Below are positions 50,830 through 58,694 of a stretch of 64,000 nt of DNA, piece after piece (the stretch's first letter is position 1; the number at the start of each line of letters is the position of its first letter). The stretch is from Spirochaetales bacterium (lineage in GTDB: Bacteria > Spirochaetota > Spirochaetia > UBA9216), in the NCBI GenBank assembly GCA_016839055.1, contig JAEKNX010000009.1:62001-126000 (forward strand), read 5' to 3'. Under the pieces are notes generated by a model, which was not told the origin of the DNA, searched no databases, and was given only the letters and a program-made list of their open reading frames with translations. The position numbers were made by a program, and so were the translations under genes.

Positions 50830-52220
50830 TATACTGCTGCCTCTTCCATTAGTGATTTCATAGATACCAATTCGTCTGCATCCGGTTCACGGCTCTTTCT
50901 ACTGTCAATTATCAGTACTGCAAGAGTGATTAAAACCGCAAGTGCGTCGGCAATCGGTGTGGCAATCCATACTCCGGTTAATCCTATAAATCCAGGCAGA
51001 ATAAGAACAAAGGGGACAAGGAATATAAACTGCCTGAGCATGCTAAGAACCATAGAAGTTTTCCCCCTCGCAGTCGCCTGAAAGAACGCTACGCCTATTA
51101 TATTAATACTTAAAACCGGAAGCATCAATATAAAATATCTTAAACCCGTTGCAGCAATCCCGGCAGTAGACGAAGCTGAATCAATAAACATCGAGATAAA
51201 CAACTCCGGAAAAGTCTGCAGTACGACAAATACAACTACGGAAAAGACTACTGCAACCCCGATTCCGGACTTCAATGTCTGATAAACACGTTTGTGCCGC
51301 TTTGCCCCGTAGTTATACCCTATTATCGGCTGCAGCCCCTGCTGGATTCCAATAATCGGCATTATAAAAAAGGTGTACAGGCTATTGATGGCTCCCATCG
51401 CGGTAATCGCTGGGGTTCCGCCGTATTCACTGAGTCCTCTGTTTAAAAAGGTCATTGCAACACTTGTTCCGAGTGTTCCGATAAAGGTTGCAAACCCGAT
51501 ACTGAAAATCTTAACCACAATCGAAAGCTGCGGTATAAAATCACGGAATTCCGGACGCAGTTGACTCTTTCCGCGGATATAGAACGATAGCAGGATTGCA
51601 AAACCGGAGAACTGCCCGATAATTGTAGCCAATGCCGCGCCTTCAACTCCCATCCCCGCTCTGACAATAAAAAAATAATCCAGGATAATATTTGTAACCG
51701 CCGAAATCATCATGGCTGCCATAGGAAGCAGAGGCTGCCCCTCTGTTCTGACGGAATTGTTAAAGGTAAATGAGAGCATCTGAAAGATGAAGCCGTACAA
51801 TATTATTCTCATATAACTCAAGGCATAGCTGATAATTTCCTCAGTTGCCCCGAAGATACCAAGCAGTCCCTCCAGATTCACAAAAACTATACCGAGGGTA
51901 ACGGCTGTAATAATTATCCCTGTTCCGACGGTATTTCCAAAAACATGGGCTGCTCCGCGCATATCTTTTTCACCGAGTTTAATTGATATTAGAGCCGATC
52001 CGCCGGCACCTATGAGTGAGGCAAAGGCGAATATTATCATCATTACAGGGAAGGCTATAGTCAGCCCGGCGAGTGCGCCTTCTCCGACGTAATTCCCTAT
52101 GAAGATTCGGTCTACAACATTATAAATTGCATTTACGAGCATGGCAATTACTGACGGCAAGGAATACCGGGCAATAAGCTTTCCAATCGGCTGTGTACCG
52201 AGTTCTTTTGTTTTATCCAT
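50829..52220 (-). CDS. MATE-family multidrug exporter controlled by MarR
   Basis: A 463-residue exporter of the MepA-like group. Opening TKELGTQPIGKLIARYSLPS and VDRIFIGNYVGEGALAGLTI are typical; 12 hydrophobic segments; PIIGIQQGLQPIIGYNYGAK marks the second half. ATG 52220 is preferred because the family begins at this point and AAGGATC lies ahead; the frame extends to 52271 through an operator. Followed directly by marR. Likely exports toxic cationic drugs or metabolites. Confidence 0.9.
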   Translation of the reverse strand: MDKTKELGTQPIGKLIARYSLPSVIAMLVNAIYNVVDRIFIGNYVGEGALAGLTIAFPVMMIIFAFASLIGAGGSALISIKLGEKDMRGAAHVFGNTVGTGIIITAVTLGIVFVNLEGLLGIFGATEEIISYALSYMRIILYGFIFQMLSFTFNNSVRTEGQPLLPMAAMMISAVTNIILDYFFIVRAGMGVEGAALATIIGQFSGFAILLSFYIRGKSQLRPEFRDFIPQLSIVVKIFSIGFATFIGTLGTSVAMTFLNRGLSEYGGTPAITAMGAINSLYTFFIMPIIGIQQGLQPIIGYNYGAKRHKRVYQTLKSGIGVAVVFSVVVFVVLQTFPELFISMFIDSASSTAGIAATGLRYFILMLPVLSINIIGVAFFQATARGKTSMVLSMLRQFIFLVPFVLILPGFIGLTGVWIATPIADALAVLITLAVLIIDSRKSREPDADELVSMKSLMEEAAV

Positions 52221-52253
52221 TTCTGCTTGATCCTTTCGAGTGCTTCGTCTATT

Positions 52254-52317
52254 AGTTAGATTTCTTACCAAATATACAGATAAAACAAAAAAGGTTCAAG
52301 TAGTTAGTTTTCTAACC
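52254..52317 (-). promoter_or_regulatory. MATE-marR promoter flanked by twin operator sites
   Basis: Minus-strand promoter TTGAAC (52294-52299), 17 bases, TATATT (52271-52276). Near-identical 16-bp sites AGTTAGnTTTCTnACC type lie at 52254-52269 and 52302-52317, each a GTTAG-N4-CTWAC dyad, directly outside the -10 and -35. The 48-bp spacing places both on roughly the same helix face. Confidence 0.75.
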
Positions 52318-52338
52318 TTTAATTAATTTTTATGGATT

Positions 52339-53463
52339 TTATGATAAAAAAGAAACATCAACCACAGCTGATGCAGTTTTCCCGCTTTTGGACTTCAGCC
52401 TTATTCCGGATTCTATTTTTTCAATTGTACTTACCCTGTCAAAGCCTTCCGGAATCCGAACCAATCCCTGTATGTATTTCACTTCAAAGGCGACCTCAGC
52501 ATTCAGCAAGTGACTGGTCTTAATACCCTGTCTGCCTATCTCATTGTCTTCAGCCGAGACCGACAGGCCGTCGGCAAGGTGACTGCAGACATCTTCTATA
52601 CCTAGACAGGAGTTCCGGCCGTTCCATGGATGCTGATGCCGGCCTTTATTCTCCATCCAGAGGACTGTCGAGGGCAGGATTTCAGGATCCTTCAGCGCAA
52701 ACCAGAGGTATCTTTCTTCCGGAACCACCATCGCCGTCCAGGCGAAATCCCCTGCCGGCTCATTATATACCTGCAGAATATCTATGAAGCCCTCCCTCGC
52801 TGGAAAAACCGAACAGTCGGTGAAGGGTTTATCACTCCAGATTGTCGGTACTTTTTTCAGTGAATTAAATTTCTGAAACCGGGCCAGGCTGAAGTATTCT
52901 CCGCCGGAATAGCCTCCGCTGCCGTTATTATCTGTATAACCGAAACGTATCGGGCTGGTACTTATATATTTAGGGCTTCCGCCCGGGAAAATAACATGAT
53001 GCCCCAGGGACGCCGGGCCTGAAAAGCCTTCAATCCGGTGACTGATATAAAGGTTGTTCTCTCCTTCACCCATACCTATGGTCTTTGTTACCCTTCCCTT
53101 CCGGACCTCAGTGTCCAGATGAAAAGAAGCAGAGCTACCCCTGCTTTCGTCCTCATTGTAAATCCATCTCTTCTCCGAAGTCTCTCCATGGGGGGGATGA
53201 TTCTCGCCCTTCCAGGAATTGTCTCCCCCGAAGGGCAGACAGAAAAAATCGCCTCTGAGCGGCCCCAGGACAGCAGGCAGCCCGGAGAGTTCCGAGTGCT
53301 CTTCGGCCCAGGGATTAATATAGAAGGGCTCTACCGGATTATCAGAGTCTTTGAAAAATGTAACTGGCGCCATATGTCCGCCGGCCTCTGTAACAGAAAC
53401 ATGGACACAGCCGTTTCCGAAGGTCCAGCTTCTCTGTCCTTTGATGATTTCTGATTTAAGCAT
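52339..53463 (-). CDS. aldose-epimerase-like hypothetical protein
   Basis: A 374-residue soluble protein that I do not place in a named family with certainty. Beta-rich text such as VSVTEAGGHMAPVTFF, FYINPWAEEHSELSG, LPFGGDNSWKGENHPPHGET and YISHRIEGF resembles the galactose mutarotase-like fold (aldose 1-epimerase and relatives), in which GGDN.W..E...PHG-type stretches and His residues bind sugars. ATG 53463 has GGAGG six bases ahead; two upstream ATGs are less well placed. Monocistronic. Next to decayed URO-D and AraC fragments, so it may be left from a larger sugar locus. Confidence 0.6.
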   Translation of the reverse strand: MLKSEIIKGQRSWTFGNGCVHVSVTEAGGHMAPVTFFKDSDNPVEPFYINPWAEEHSELSGLPAVLGPLRGDFFCLPFGGDNSWKGENHPPHGETSEKRWIYNEDESRGSSASFHLDTEVRKGRVTKTIGMGEGENNLYISHRIEGFSGPASLGHHVIFPGGSPKYISTSPIRFGYTDNNGSGGYSGGEYFSLARFQKFNSLKKVPTIWSDKPFTDCSVFPAREGFIDILQVYNEPAGDFAWTAMVVPEERYLWFALKDPEILPSTVLWMENKGRHQHPWNGRNSCLGIEDVCSHLADGLSVSAEDNEIGRQGIKTSHLLNAEVAFEVKYIQGLVRIPEGFDRVSTIEKIESGIRLKSKSGKTASAVVDVSFLS

Positions 53464-53486
53464 ATTCATCCTCCAGGTCAAGTATA

Positions 53487-53762
53487 TCAGATGTCAGACG
53501 CTGACACGCTATTTTTTATCACCCGGTGAAAAGGTATTGATTGGTATGCATTCTTAAAACATTTAATATAATATGAATCAGACTCAAACCCGCATTCTCC
53601 GGCCGTCTCCGCCACAGACTGTCCCTCAGACAAGAGACGAAGTGAATTTGACAGGCGGCCCCCCATAGACCAGGTTTCACCTGTTTTTTCCCGAAATTTG
53701 CAGCAAAAATGATACTTTGAAATACCAGCATGGAAGCTGACATCATCAATATTTGTAAAATT
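53487..53762 (-). pseudogene. AraC-type DNA-binding domain remnant
   Basis: An open frame (to ATG 53774) encodes only the C-terminal AraC domain: IDDVSFHAGISKYHFCCKFREKTG for the first helix-turn-helix and VAETAGECGFESDSYYIKCF for the second. The N-terminal sensor part is missing, and at about 53763 the sequence changes into a URO-D fragment on the other strand. Helices are recognisable but the domain is probably not expressed as a functional regulator. Confidence 0.65.
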
Positions 53763-54035
53763 GATGCCAAACATTCTAATGAGGCTTCAATTGCTCCAAT
53801 GACAACCTGGCTTGAGAAATACGGGGAGCGTATCGGCAATTTCGGCGGAATTGATATGGATGTGCTCTACAGGGAAGATGAGGCAGGGATCCGCCACTAT
53901 GTAAGCGAGCGCTACCAGGAACTGGAAAACGTGCGAGGGACAGCGATAGGCTCGGGCAACCAGATAGCCGATTATATTCCGCCGGAGAATTTCCAGACGA
54001 TGGTTGAAACAGTCAGGAGGCTGAGAAGGTTTTAA
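53763..54035 (+). pseudogene. C-terminal third of a URO-D-family gene
   Basis: Encodes IDAKHSNEASIAP, WLEKYGERIGNFGGIDMDVL and GTAIGSGNQIADYIPPENFQ, the conserved C-terminus of the URO-D-family branch with AKHSNED and GSGNSIxxYxP motifs. There is no N-terminal part here; a 102-residue open frame from ATG 53730 begins in the AraC remnant. The matching N-terminal part lies in opposite orientation at 56355-56853. Confidence 0.75.
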
Positions 54036-54085
54036 TCTTTAAGAAGAGAACATGAACAGTCTTTAAGGATGGGCAATAATCTCCT

Positions 54086-54886
54086 CTAATCGGTGCTGCG
54101 AAGCACCGCCTGCTCAATCCTGTAATATGTCTGGTCCCTTGAATAGAGCAGCATACTCAAGTCCTCTATCAGAATTTGAGGGCCCTGCAGCTTCAAATCT
54201 CTTTCATCAGCCGCCATCTTGAATTCCGCAATTCTGTCCTCAATGGAAACACTTGGCCCAACAGAGGTCTGCAGACAGAAATAGTTCCCGGCCGGCAGCA
54301 CTCGTGACTGAAGAGCTGAATGCTCTCCCTTTACAATCTCCGCCTTAAGGGCAACCATCTCGCCCCTCTCCGGTTCTATCAGATTAAATAGTTCCACATC
54401 ATAGTCGACGTGCTCAAGCCCATGGGCGACCACAAAGGAGTGAATATCCTTCAAACTCAAGCTGCTGTCGGTGATATCTGCTGCGATTCGCAGTTCACGA
54501 TCGGGATAGGTTCGTATCTCACAGGGATTGCCGGATACAGATTCGTACCGTTTAAGCTTTTCACCTATCATGCCCTGCTTTCTCTTCAGCTTTTCAATCT
54601 CTGTAGAGAGCGCCTGAAGTGATTTTTCGAGAAGGTGTTTATAATCATAGCCCTTCCCTTCCAGATTTTCGGAAATATCATTAATTGAAAGGTTAAGCTC
54701 TCTCAATCCTTTGATAATCTCCAGTCGTTCGATCTGCTCATAATCATAGAGACGGTATCCGTTCTCTCCGACAGAGAAGGGTTTCAAGAGTCCCTTTCGT
54801 TCATAAAACCGGATCTGAGAGGTACTCATATGGAGCAGTCCGGCTGTTTCGCCGATTGTTAACCGGCTGCGTTTTTTTCCATTCAT
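54086..54886 (-). CDS. MerR-family regulator with effector-binding domain
   Basis: A 266-residue regulator. N-terminal HTH with LTIGETAGLLHMSTSQIRFY and ERKGLLKPFSVGENGYRLYD, a coiled-coil (residues ~80-120) and a C-terminal GyrI-like ligand domain (~125-266), as in BmrR and other drug sensors. No metal-binding cysteines of the MerR type are visible in the linker. Divergent from the MATE gene, whose promoter has the 19-bp spacer and dyad that such proteins twist into shape. It very likely activates that exporter in response to drug-like ligands. Confidence 0.9.
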   Translation of the reverse strand: MNGKKRSRLTIGETAGLLHMSTSQIRFYERKGLLKPFSVGENGYRLYDYEQIERLEIIKGLRELNLSINDISENLEGKGYDYKHLLEKSLQALSTEIEKLKRKQGMIGEKLKRYESVSGNPCEIRTYPDRELRIAADITDSSLSLKDIHSFVVAHGLEHVDYDVELFNLIEPERGEMVALKAEIVKGEHSALQSRVLPAGNYFCLQTSVGPSVSIEDRIAEFKMAADERDLKLQGPQILIEDLSMLLYSRDQTYYRIEQAVLRSTD

Positions 54887-54892
54887 TTCTTC

Positions 54893-54923
54893 TTGACCTT
54901 AAACCTGGTTTAAGGTTTATCTT
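54893..54923 (+). promoter_or_regulatory. MerR-type promoter with 19-bp spacer and perfect dyad
   Basis: TTGACC (54893-54898), 19 bases, TATCTT (54918-54923). The spacer holds the perfect dyad CCTTAAACC-T-GGTTTAAGG (54897-54915). Long spacer and central dyad are diagnostic of MerR-family activation. Confidence 0.92.
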
Positions 54924-54964
54924 AAATATTATATCAATTTTTGTATAGTTTCGGAGCCATGAAA

Positions 54965-56335
54965 ATGTCTAAAAAGAATAAAATAGATCTTGGGAGTTCT
55001 CCTGTCGGAAAAACGTTCTGGAGATATGCAATTCCATCTATTCTGGCTATGACGGCCCAAAGTGCGGCCGGTATGATTAATTCCATCTTCATCGGCCGCA
55101 CTGTAGGCCCTGAAGGGCTTACAGCTATCACCCTGCTGATGCCTATTGTAATGTTCCTGATAGGTCTCGCTACAATGGTCGCTATCGGGGGAACCACCCG
55201 TGCAGGGATTGAGCTAGGTAAAGGCAATCCTGTTAAAAGCAACAATATGTTCAATGTTACGCTCAGCTCTCTGGCTATACTTGGATTGCTGTCCACCGCC
55301 ATTGTAAATCTACTTTTAACCCGGATTGCTGATCTGGCCGGAGCAACAGGAGAGGCTCGCCTGTATCTGCTGCAATATGGACGCACACTAAGCCCGTTTA
55401 TACTGTTTTTTCTGCTGAACTTTTCATTCATTTTTTTCCTAAAACTCGACGGCCGTCCTATTATTGCTGTTTCCATTGCAGTATTCGGTACCATTCTGAA
55501 CATACTGCTAGGTTACATATTAATCGTGATGCTTGGAATGAAGGTTAAGGGTGCTGCACTCGCTACCGGGATTTCACAATTAATTCCATTTCTGATGTTG
55601 TCAACAGCTATACTGATAAAATCTCGCTGGACTATTCGTCGCCCGGTTTTCAGAAGAAAGGATATCTTCAACATCCTCTTTAACGGCTCGTCCGAATTAT
55701 TGAGTAATTCTGCTTATTCCATATCAGGCTTTTTATTCAATATAATCATTATGAAAAGAATCGGTGTAACTGGTGTGGCTGCCTATGCTGTTTCCCTGCA
55801 GATGGCAGCACTTGCAAATGCAATAGGTTACGGCTTTGCCGAATCCAACCAGACCGGTATAAGCTATAATTACGGCGCCGGAAAGCTTGTAAGAGTGCGT
55901 TCATTCTTAAGATATACCCTCTCAGCATCACTTGCAGCAGGAATTATTATCTTTTTCATAACCTTCTTCCTCGGTGAGAAAATCAGCCTGATATTTATAA
56001 AAGATCCAGCCACTCTTAAATTAGCCGGCCATATTCTAAAATTCTACGCATTCGCATTCCTGGTTTCCGGTTGGAATATATCTCTCGGAACCTATTATAC
56101 GGCAATCGGCGATCCTCGTCTTTCGGGCCTCCTGACTCTCTATCGCGCTCTGCTCTCTTTAATGATAGGCCTGCTGCTGTTTCCGACAATTTTCGGTGAT
56201 AACGGAATATGGATGGCCCTACTTTTCGCTGAAGGCACCAGCTTGATTCTCGGCATCATAATTCACAGATGGAAGCCCTTTGGACTGGATTTCAAGGAAA
56301 TAAAAGAAAAAGGAAAAATCAGAAAAACGGCCTGA
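54965..56335 (+). CDS. MATE-family exporter controlled by MerR
   Basis: A 456-residue exporter, 12 hydrophobic segments. Family text: AIPSILAMTAQSAAGMINSI, FIGRTVGPEGLTAITLLMPI and GISYNYGAGKLVRVRSFLRY. It is more similar in its opening to the MATE protein at 1.3 kb (same IFIGR-VGP-GL-AI order) than to the MarR-linked one. ATG 54965 has GGAG eight bases ahead; ATG 54959 is also possible. The regulatory pair merR/MATE lies between the two halves of a broken URO-D gene. Confidence 0.9.
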   Translation: MSKKNKIDLGSSPVGKTFWRYAIPSILAMTAQSAAGMINSIFIGRTVGPEGLTAITLLMPIVMFLIGLATMVAIGGTTRAGIELGKGNPVKSNNMFNVTLSSLAILGLLSTAIVNLLLTRIADLAGATGEARLYLLQYGRTLSPFILFFLLNFSFIFFLKLDGRPIIAVSIAVFGTILNILLGYILIVMLGMKVKGAALATGISQLIPFLMLSTAILIKSRWTIRRPVFRRKDIFNILFNGSSELLSNSAYSISGFLFNIIIMKRIGVTGVAAYAVSLQMAALANAIGYGFAESNQTGISYNYGAGKLVRVRSFLRYTLSASLAAGIIIFFITFFLGEKISLIFIKDPATLKLAGHILKFYAFAFLVSGWNISLGTYYTAIGDPRLSGLLTLYRALLSLMIGLLLFPTIFGDNGIWMALLFAEGTSLILGIIIHRWKPFGLDFKEIKEKGKIRKTA

Positions 56336-56354
56336 TTAAACATCTAATCAAACG

Positions 56355-56853
56355 CTCCTACTCTGCTGAAATATCTCCCGATATTCTCCGGCATCGAGCC
56401 CGAGCTCAATCAAATCAGGAATAAAGTTGGTTATATAACCGTCAGAATGAAAGAATATCTTCTTTTTGTAATGACGGGCTAAGTCAATATAGTCCTTATA
56501 AAGCGGTTTAAAAAATCACGCCACATCTCCAATTAAATCAAAAGACTTGTCTGGGAACCCCAGTCATCCATAAACCATACGACATCCACATCGGTGCGGC
56601 ACCAGATCTCCATCTCCTTCAGATAGAAATCATAGATGATCGCAAGCGTCTTTATCACATTCTCAGGCTTAAAGGCCAGATCCATAAAAAGCTGCTCGGT
56701 CGTCCGCATCCACTGAAATACTAAAAGTAATTGATTATATAAATTCATTCCTATACTGCCCGAAACCGTCAGAGAAAGAACCACTTTCGCTGAGTCTCTG
56801 CGCCGATATTGCCGTATCCCAGTATTCCGCCGATACAAGAACACCTCCCCCAC
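56355..56853 (-). pseudogene. N-terminal/middle part of a URO-D-family gene, broken
   Basis: The minus strand encodes RTTEQLFMDLAFKPENVIKT and WFMDDWGSQTSLLI, then a TAA (56533-56535), LEMWRDF, a frameshift in a T-run near 56510, and then FFKPLYKDYIDLARHYKKK, IFFHSDGYITNFIPDLIELG and LDA ending at about 56390. These are consecutive blocks of one URO-D-family protein. The final third is absent here and is found at 53763-54035 on the other strand. One nonsense mutation plus one frameshift show it is dead. Together with the intergenic DNA it fills the 618 bases between the MATE gene and the next lacI. Confidence 0.8.
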
Positions 56854-56878
56854 AGCCTGGTTAAAAAATAGAAATCAC

Positions 56879-56929
56879 TTGATCTAACAATAAAGTGATG
56901 TTATTATCAGACAGCTAAACCGCTTTAGC
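56879..56929 (+). promoter_or_regulatory. promoter and operator of the third LacI gene
   Basis: TTGATC (56879-56884), 17 bases, TATTAT (56902-56907), then GCTAAAC-CG-CTTTAGC (56914-56929), a LacI-type palindrome with central CG and one mismatch, at the expected transcription start. Confidence 0.8.
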
Positions 56930-56953
56930 AATCTAATTAATCAGGAAGTCTCG

Positions 56954-58018
56954 TTGATAAAGGGAAAAATTACACTCAAGACAATCTCGGAAGCTCTTGA
57001 GCTATCAAAAACAACAGTTTCACTTGTTCTCAAGGGTGACGGCGACAGATACAGAATAAGCAAAGCCACTCAGGGTCGGATTCTTGGCTATGCTGAGGCT
57101 GTCGGATTTGAACCTGATTTTCTCGCGAGTGCCCTTGTTACAAAAAAGACGTTAACAATTGGCCTAATCTTCCCCGATGTTCATGAATTATTCATGTCTG
57201 AAATGATTAAGGGAATAGAATTGGTTCTATACCCGGCAGGTTATTCGATACTGCTTTCAACAAGCGGATTTAATACTGAATTTGAGCTGCGAAATATCAG
57301 ACAGATGCTCAGACGCAAGGTAGACGGCTTGATTATTGTTCCCTATATTCCAATAGCTGATAAGCATTATAAACATGGCTACCTACGGGAAATAAAGAAG
57401 GCTGCCTGTCCTGTTATTTTTGTCGACCGAATACCACCCGAGAACGATGATCTTAACTGGATAATTCAGAATGATCATGATGCGGCCTTTGAAGCGGTTA
57501 GGCTGCTCCATGACAGAGGCTGCAGGAATATCCGCTGCTTGAGCTTCGATCTCGCGGCATCTTCGGTCACAGACAGAATCCGCGGTTTCAATGACGGAAT
57601 GAAGGCCTGCGGGCTTGCCTCTGATAATGAGAGTCTCATTTTACTGGAGAAGCAGGATCCGGGTTCAGAGGATCTGCATCTGGCACTTATGGCAATGGCC
57701 GAGGGGAAAAAGCCGGTTGACGGACTGCTTGTCACAACAGGCGGACTCGCTCACAAAGTTAAATACCTGATCAGTAAATCAAGTCTCGATATGCAGGATA
57801 TTCAGATTGCGAAGTTCGGAAAAGACCCTGATTATTTTGATACCGGTATGATTCAAATAATTCAGCCAAATGCGGAAATGGGAAAACGGGCGGCACAGAC
57901 CATACTTGATTTTATATCAGATCCGCCGGAGGAACCTGTTCATCTGGAAATTAATTCTTTAACAGTCGAGGGAATTCCAAAAGTCGTAAGTGAGGAAGGA
58001 CGAAATGAAAAGAAGTAA
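56954..58018 (+). CDS. LacI-family regulator (3) of the lyxose-isomerase operon
   Basis: A 354-residue repressor. HTH: LKTISEALELSKTTVSLVLKG, then YRISKATQGRILGYAEAVG; effector domain with IGLIFPDVHELFMSEMIKG and RRKVDGLIIVPYI. It starts with TTG, with AGGAAG 7 bases ahead. Its own promoter carries a palindrome, so it probably represses itself and the three enzyme genes after it. Its stop overlaps the next start by 14 bases. Confidence 0.9.
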   Translation: MIKGKITLKTISEALELSKTTVSLVLKGDGDRYRISKATQGRILGYAEAVGFEPDFLASALVTKKTLTIGLIFPDVHELFMSEMIKGIELVLYPAGYSILLSTSGFNTEFELRNIRQMLRRKVDGLIIVPYIPIADKHYKHGYLREIKKAACPVIFVDRIPPENDDLNWIIQNDHDAAFEAVRLLHDRGCRNIRCLSFDLAASSVTDRIRGFNDGMKACGLASDNESLILLEKQDPGSEDLHLALMAMAEGKKPVDGLLVTTGGLAHKVKYLISKSSLDMQDIQIAKFGKDPDYFDTGMIQIIQPNAEMGKRAAQTILDFISDPPEEPVHLEINSLTVEGIPKVVSEEGRNEKK

Positions 58019-58694
58019 AATCAATAAATTCATAATAGAGGCTGAGGTTTTATTAGCCGCGGGCGTTTTCCCTCTTCCTCCCTGGGCGGCTTGGACACCC
58101 GAAGAATGGAAAAACAGAAAAGATGACTGCGAGGCCATCTTCGAGAGCCGCCTTGGCTGGGATCTGACGGATTTTGGAAGCGGAGACTACTTAAGGCGCG
58201 GACTCCTCCTGATAACAATAAGAAACGGGAATAAGAGAACTGACATCAAACCATACGCCGAGAAAATCATGATAATAAAAGAAAAACAGGAAACTCCATT
58301 CCACTTTCACTGGCATAAAACCGAGGATATCATCAATCGCGGAGGCGGTAATCTTGTCATACAGCTGTACAACTCCGACGAAAACGAAGACTTCGCAGAC
58401 AGTCCCGTTGACTTCCTGACCGACGGGATAAGACGAAGGGTTAATGCCGGGGAAAGGGTAATACTGACGCCGGGAGAAAGCATCACTCTGCAAACCGGTG
58501 TATACCACAGGTTCTATGCCGAAGAAGGTAAGGGCACGGTCATCGCCGGCGAAGTCAGCATGACCAACGATGATTTCGCCGATAACAGATTTTTCGAGAA
58601 CTGCGGAAGATTTCCCGATATTGAAGAAGATGAAAAAATCTACAGAGCTCTCATTGGAGATTATGAGAAAATTACCTCAGGAGGACTGTCTTGA
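58005..58694 (+). CDS. D-lyxose/D-mannose ketol-isomerase
   Basis: A 229-residue cupin isomerase. The core motif TPFHFHWHKTEDIINRGGG carries the metal ligands (two His, Glu), and a later His sits in TGVYHRFYAEEG; LVIQLYNSDENEDF follows the core. This matches D-lyxose isomerases (Mn2+), which convert D-lyxose to D-xylulose and often D-mannose to D-fructose. GAGGAAGG precedes ATG 58005. Second gene of the lacI operon. Confidence 0.9.
   Translation: MKRSKINKFIIEAEVLLAAGVFPLPPWAAWTPEEWKNRKDDCEAIFESRLGWDLTDFGSGDYLRRGLLLITIRNGNKRTDIKPYAEKIMIIKEKQETPFHFHWHKTEDIINRGGGNLVIQLYNSDENEDFADSPVDFLTDGIRRRVNAGERVILTPGESITLQTGVYHRFYAEEGKGTVIAGEVSMTNDDFADNRFFENCGRFPDIEEDEKIYRALIGDYEKITSGGLS

Noticed and set aside
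54934-55503. A 189-codon minus-strand frame opposite the MATE gene start
   Set aside because: It covers the MerR-type promoter and MATE coding region and shows no recognisable protein.
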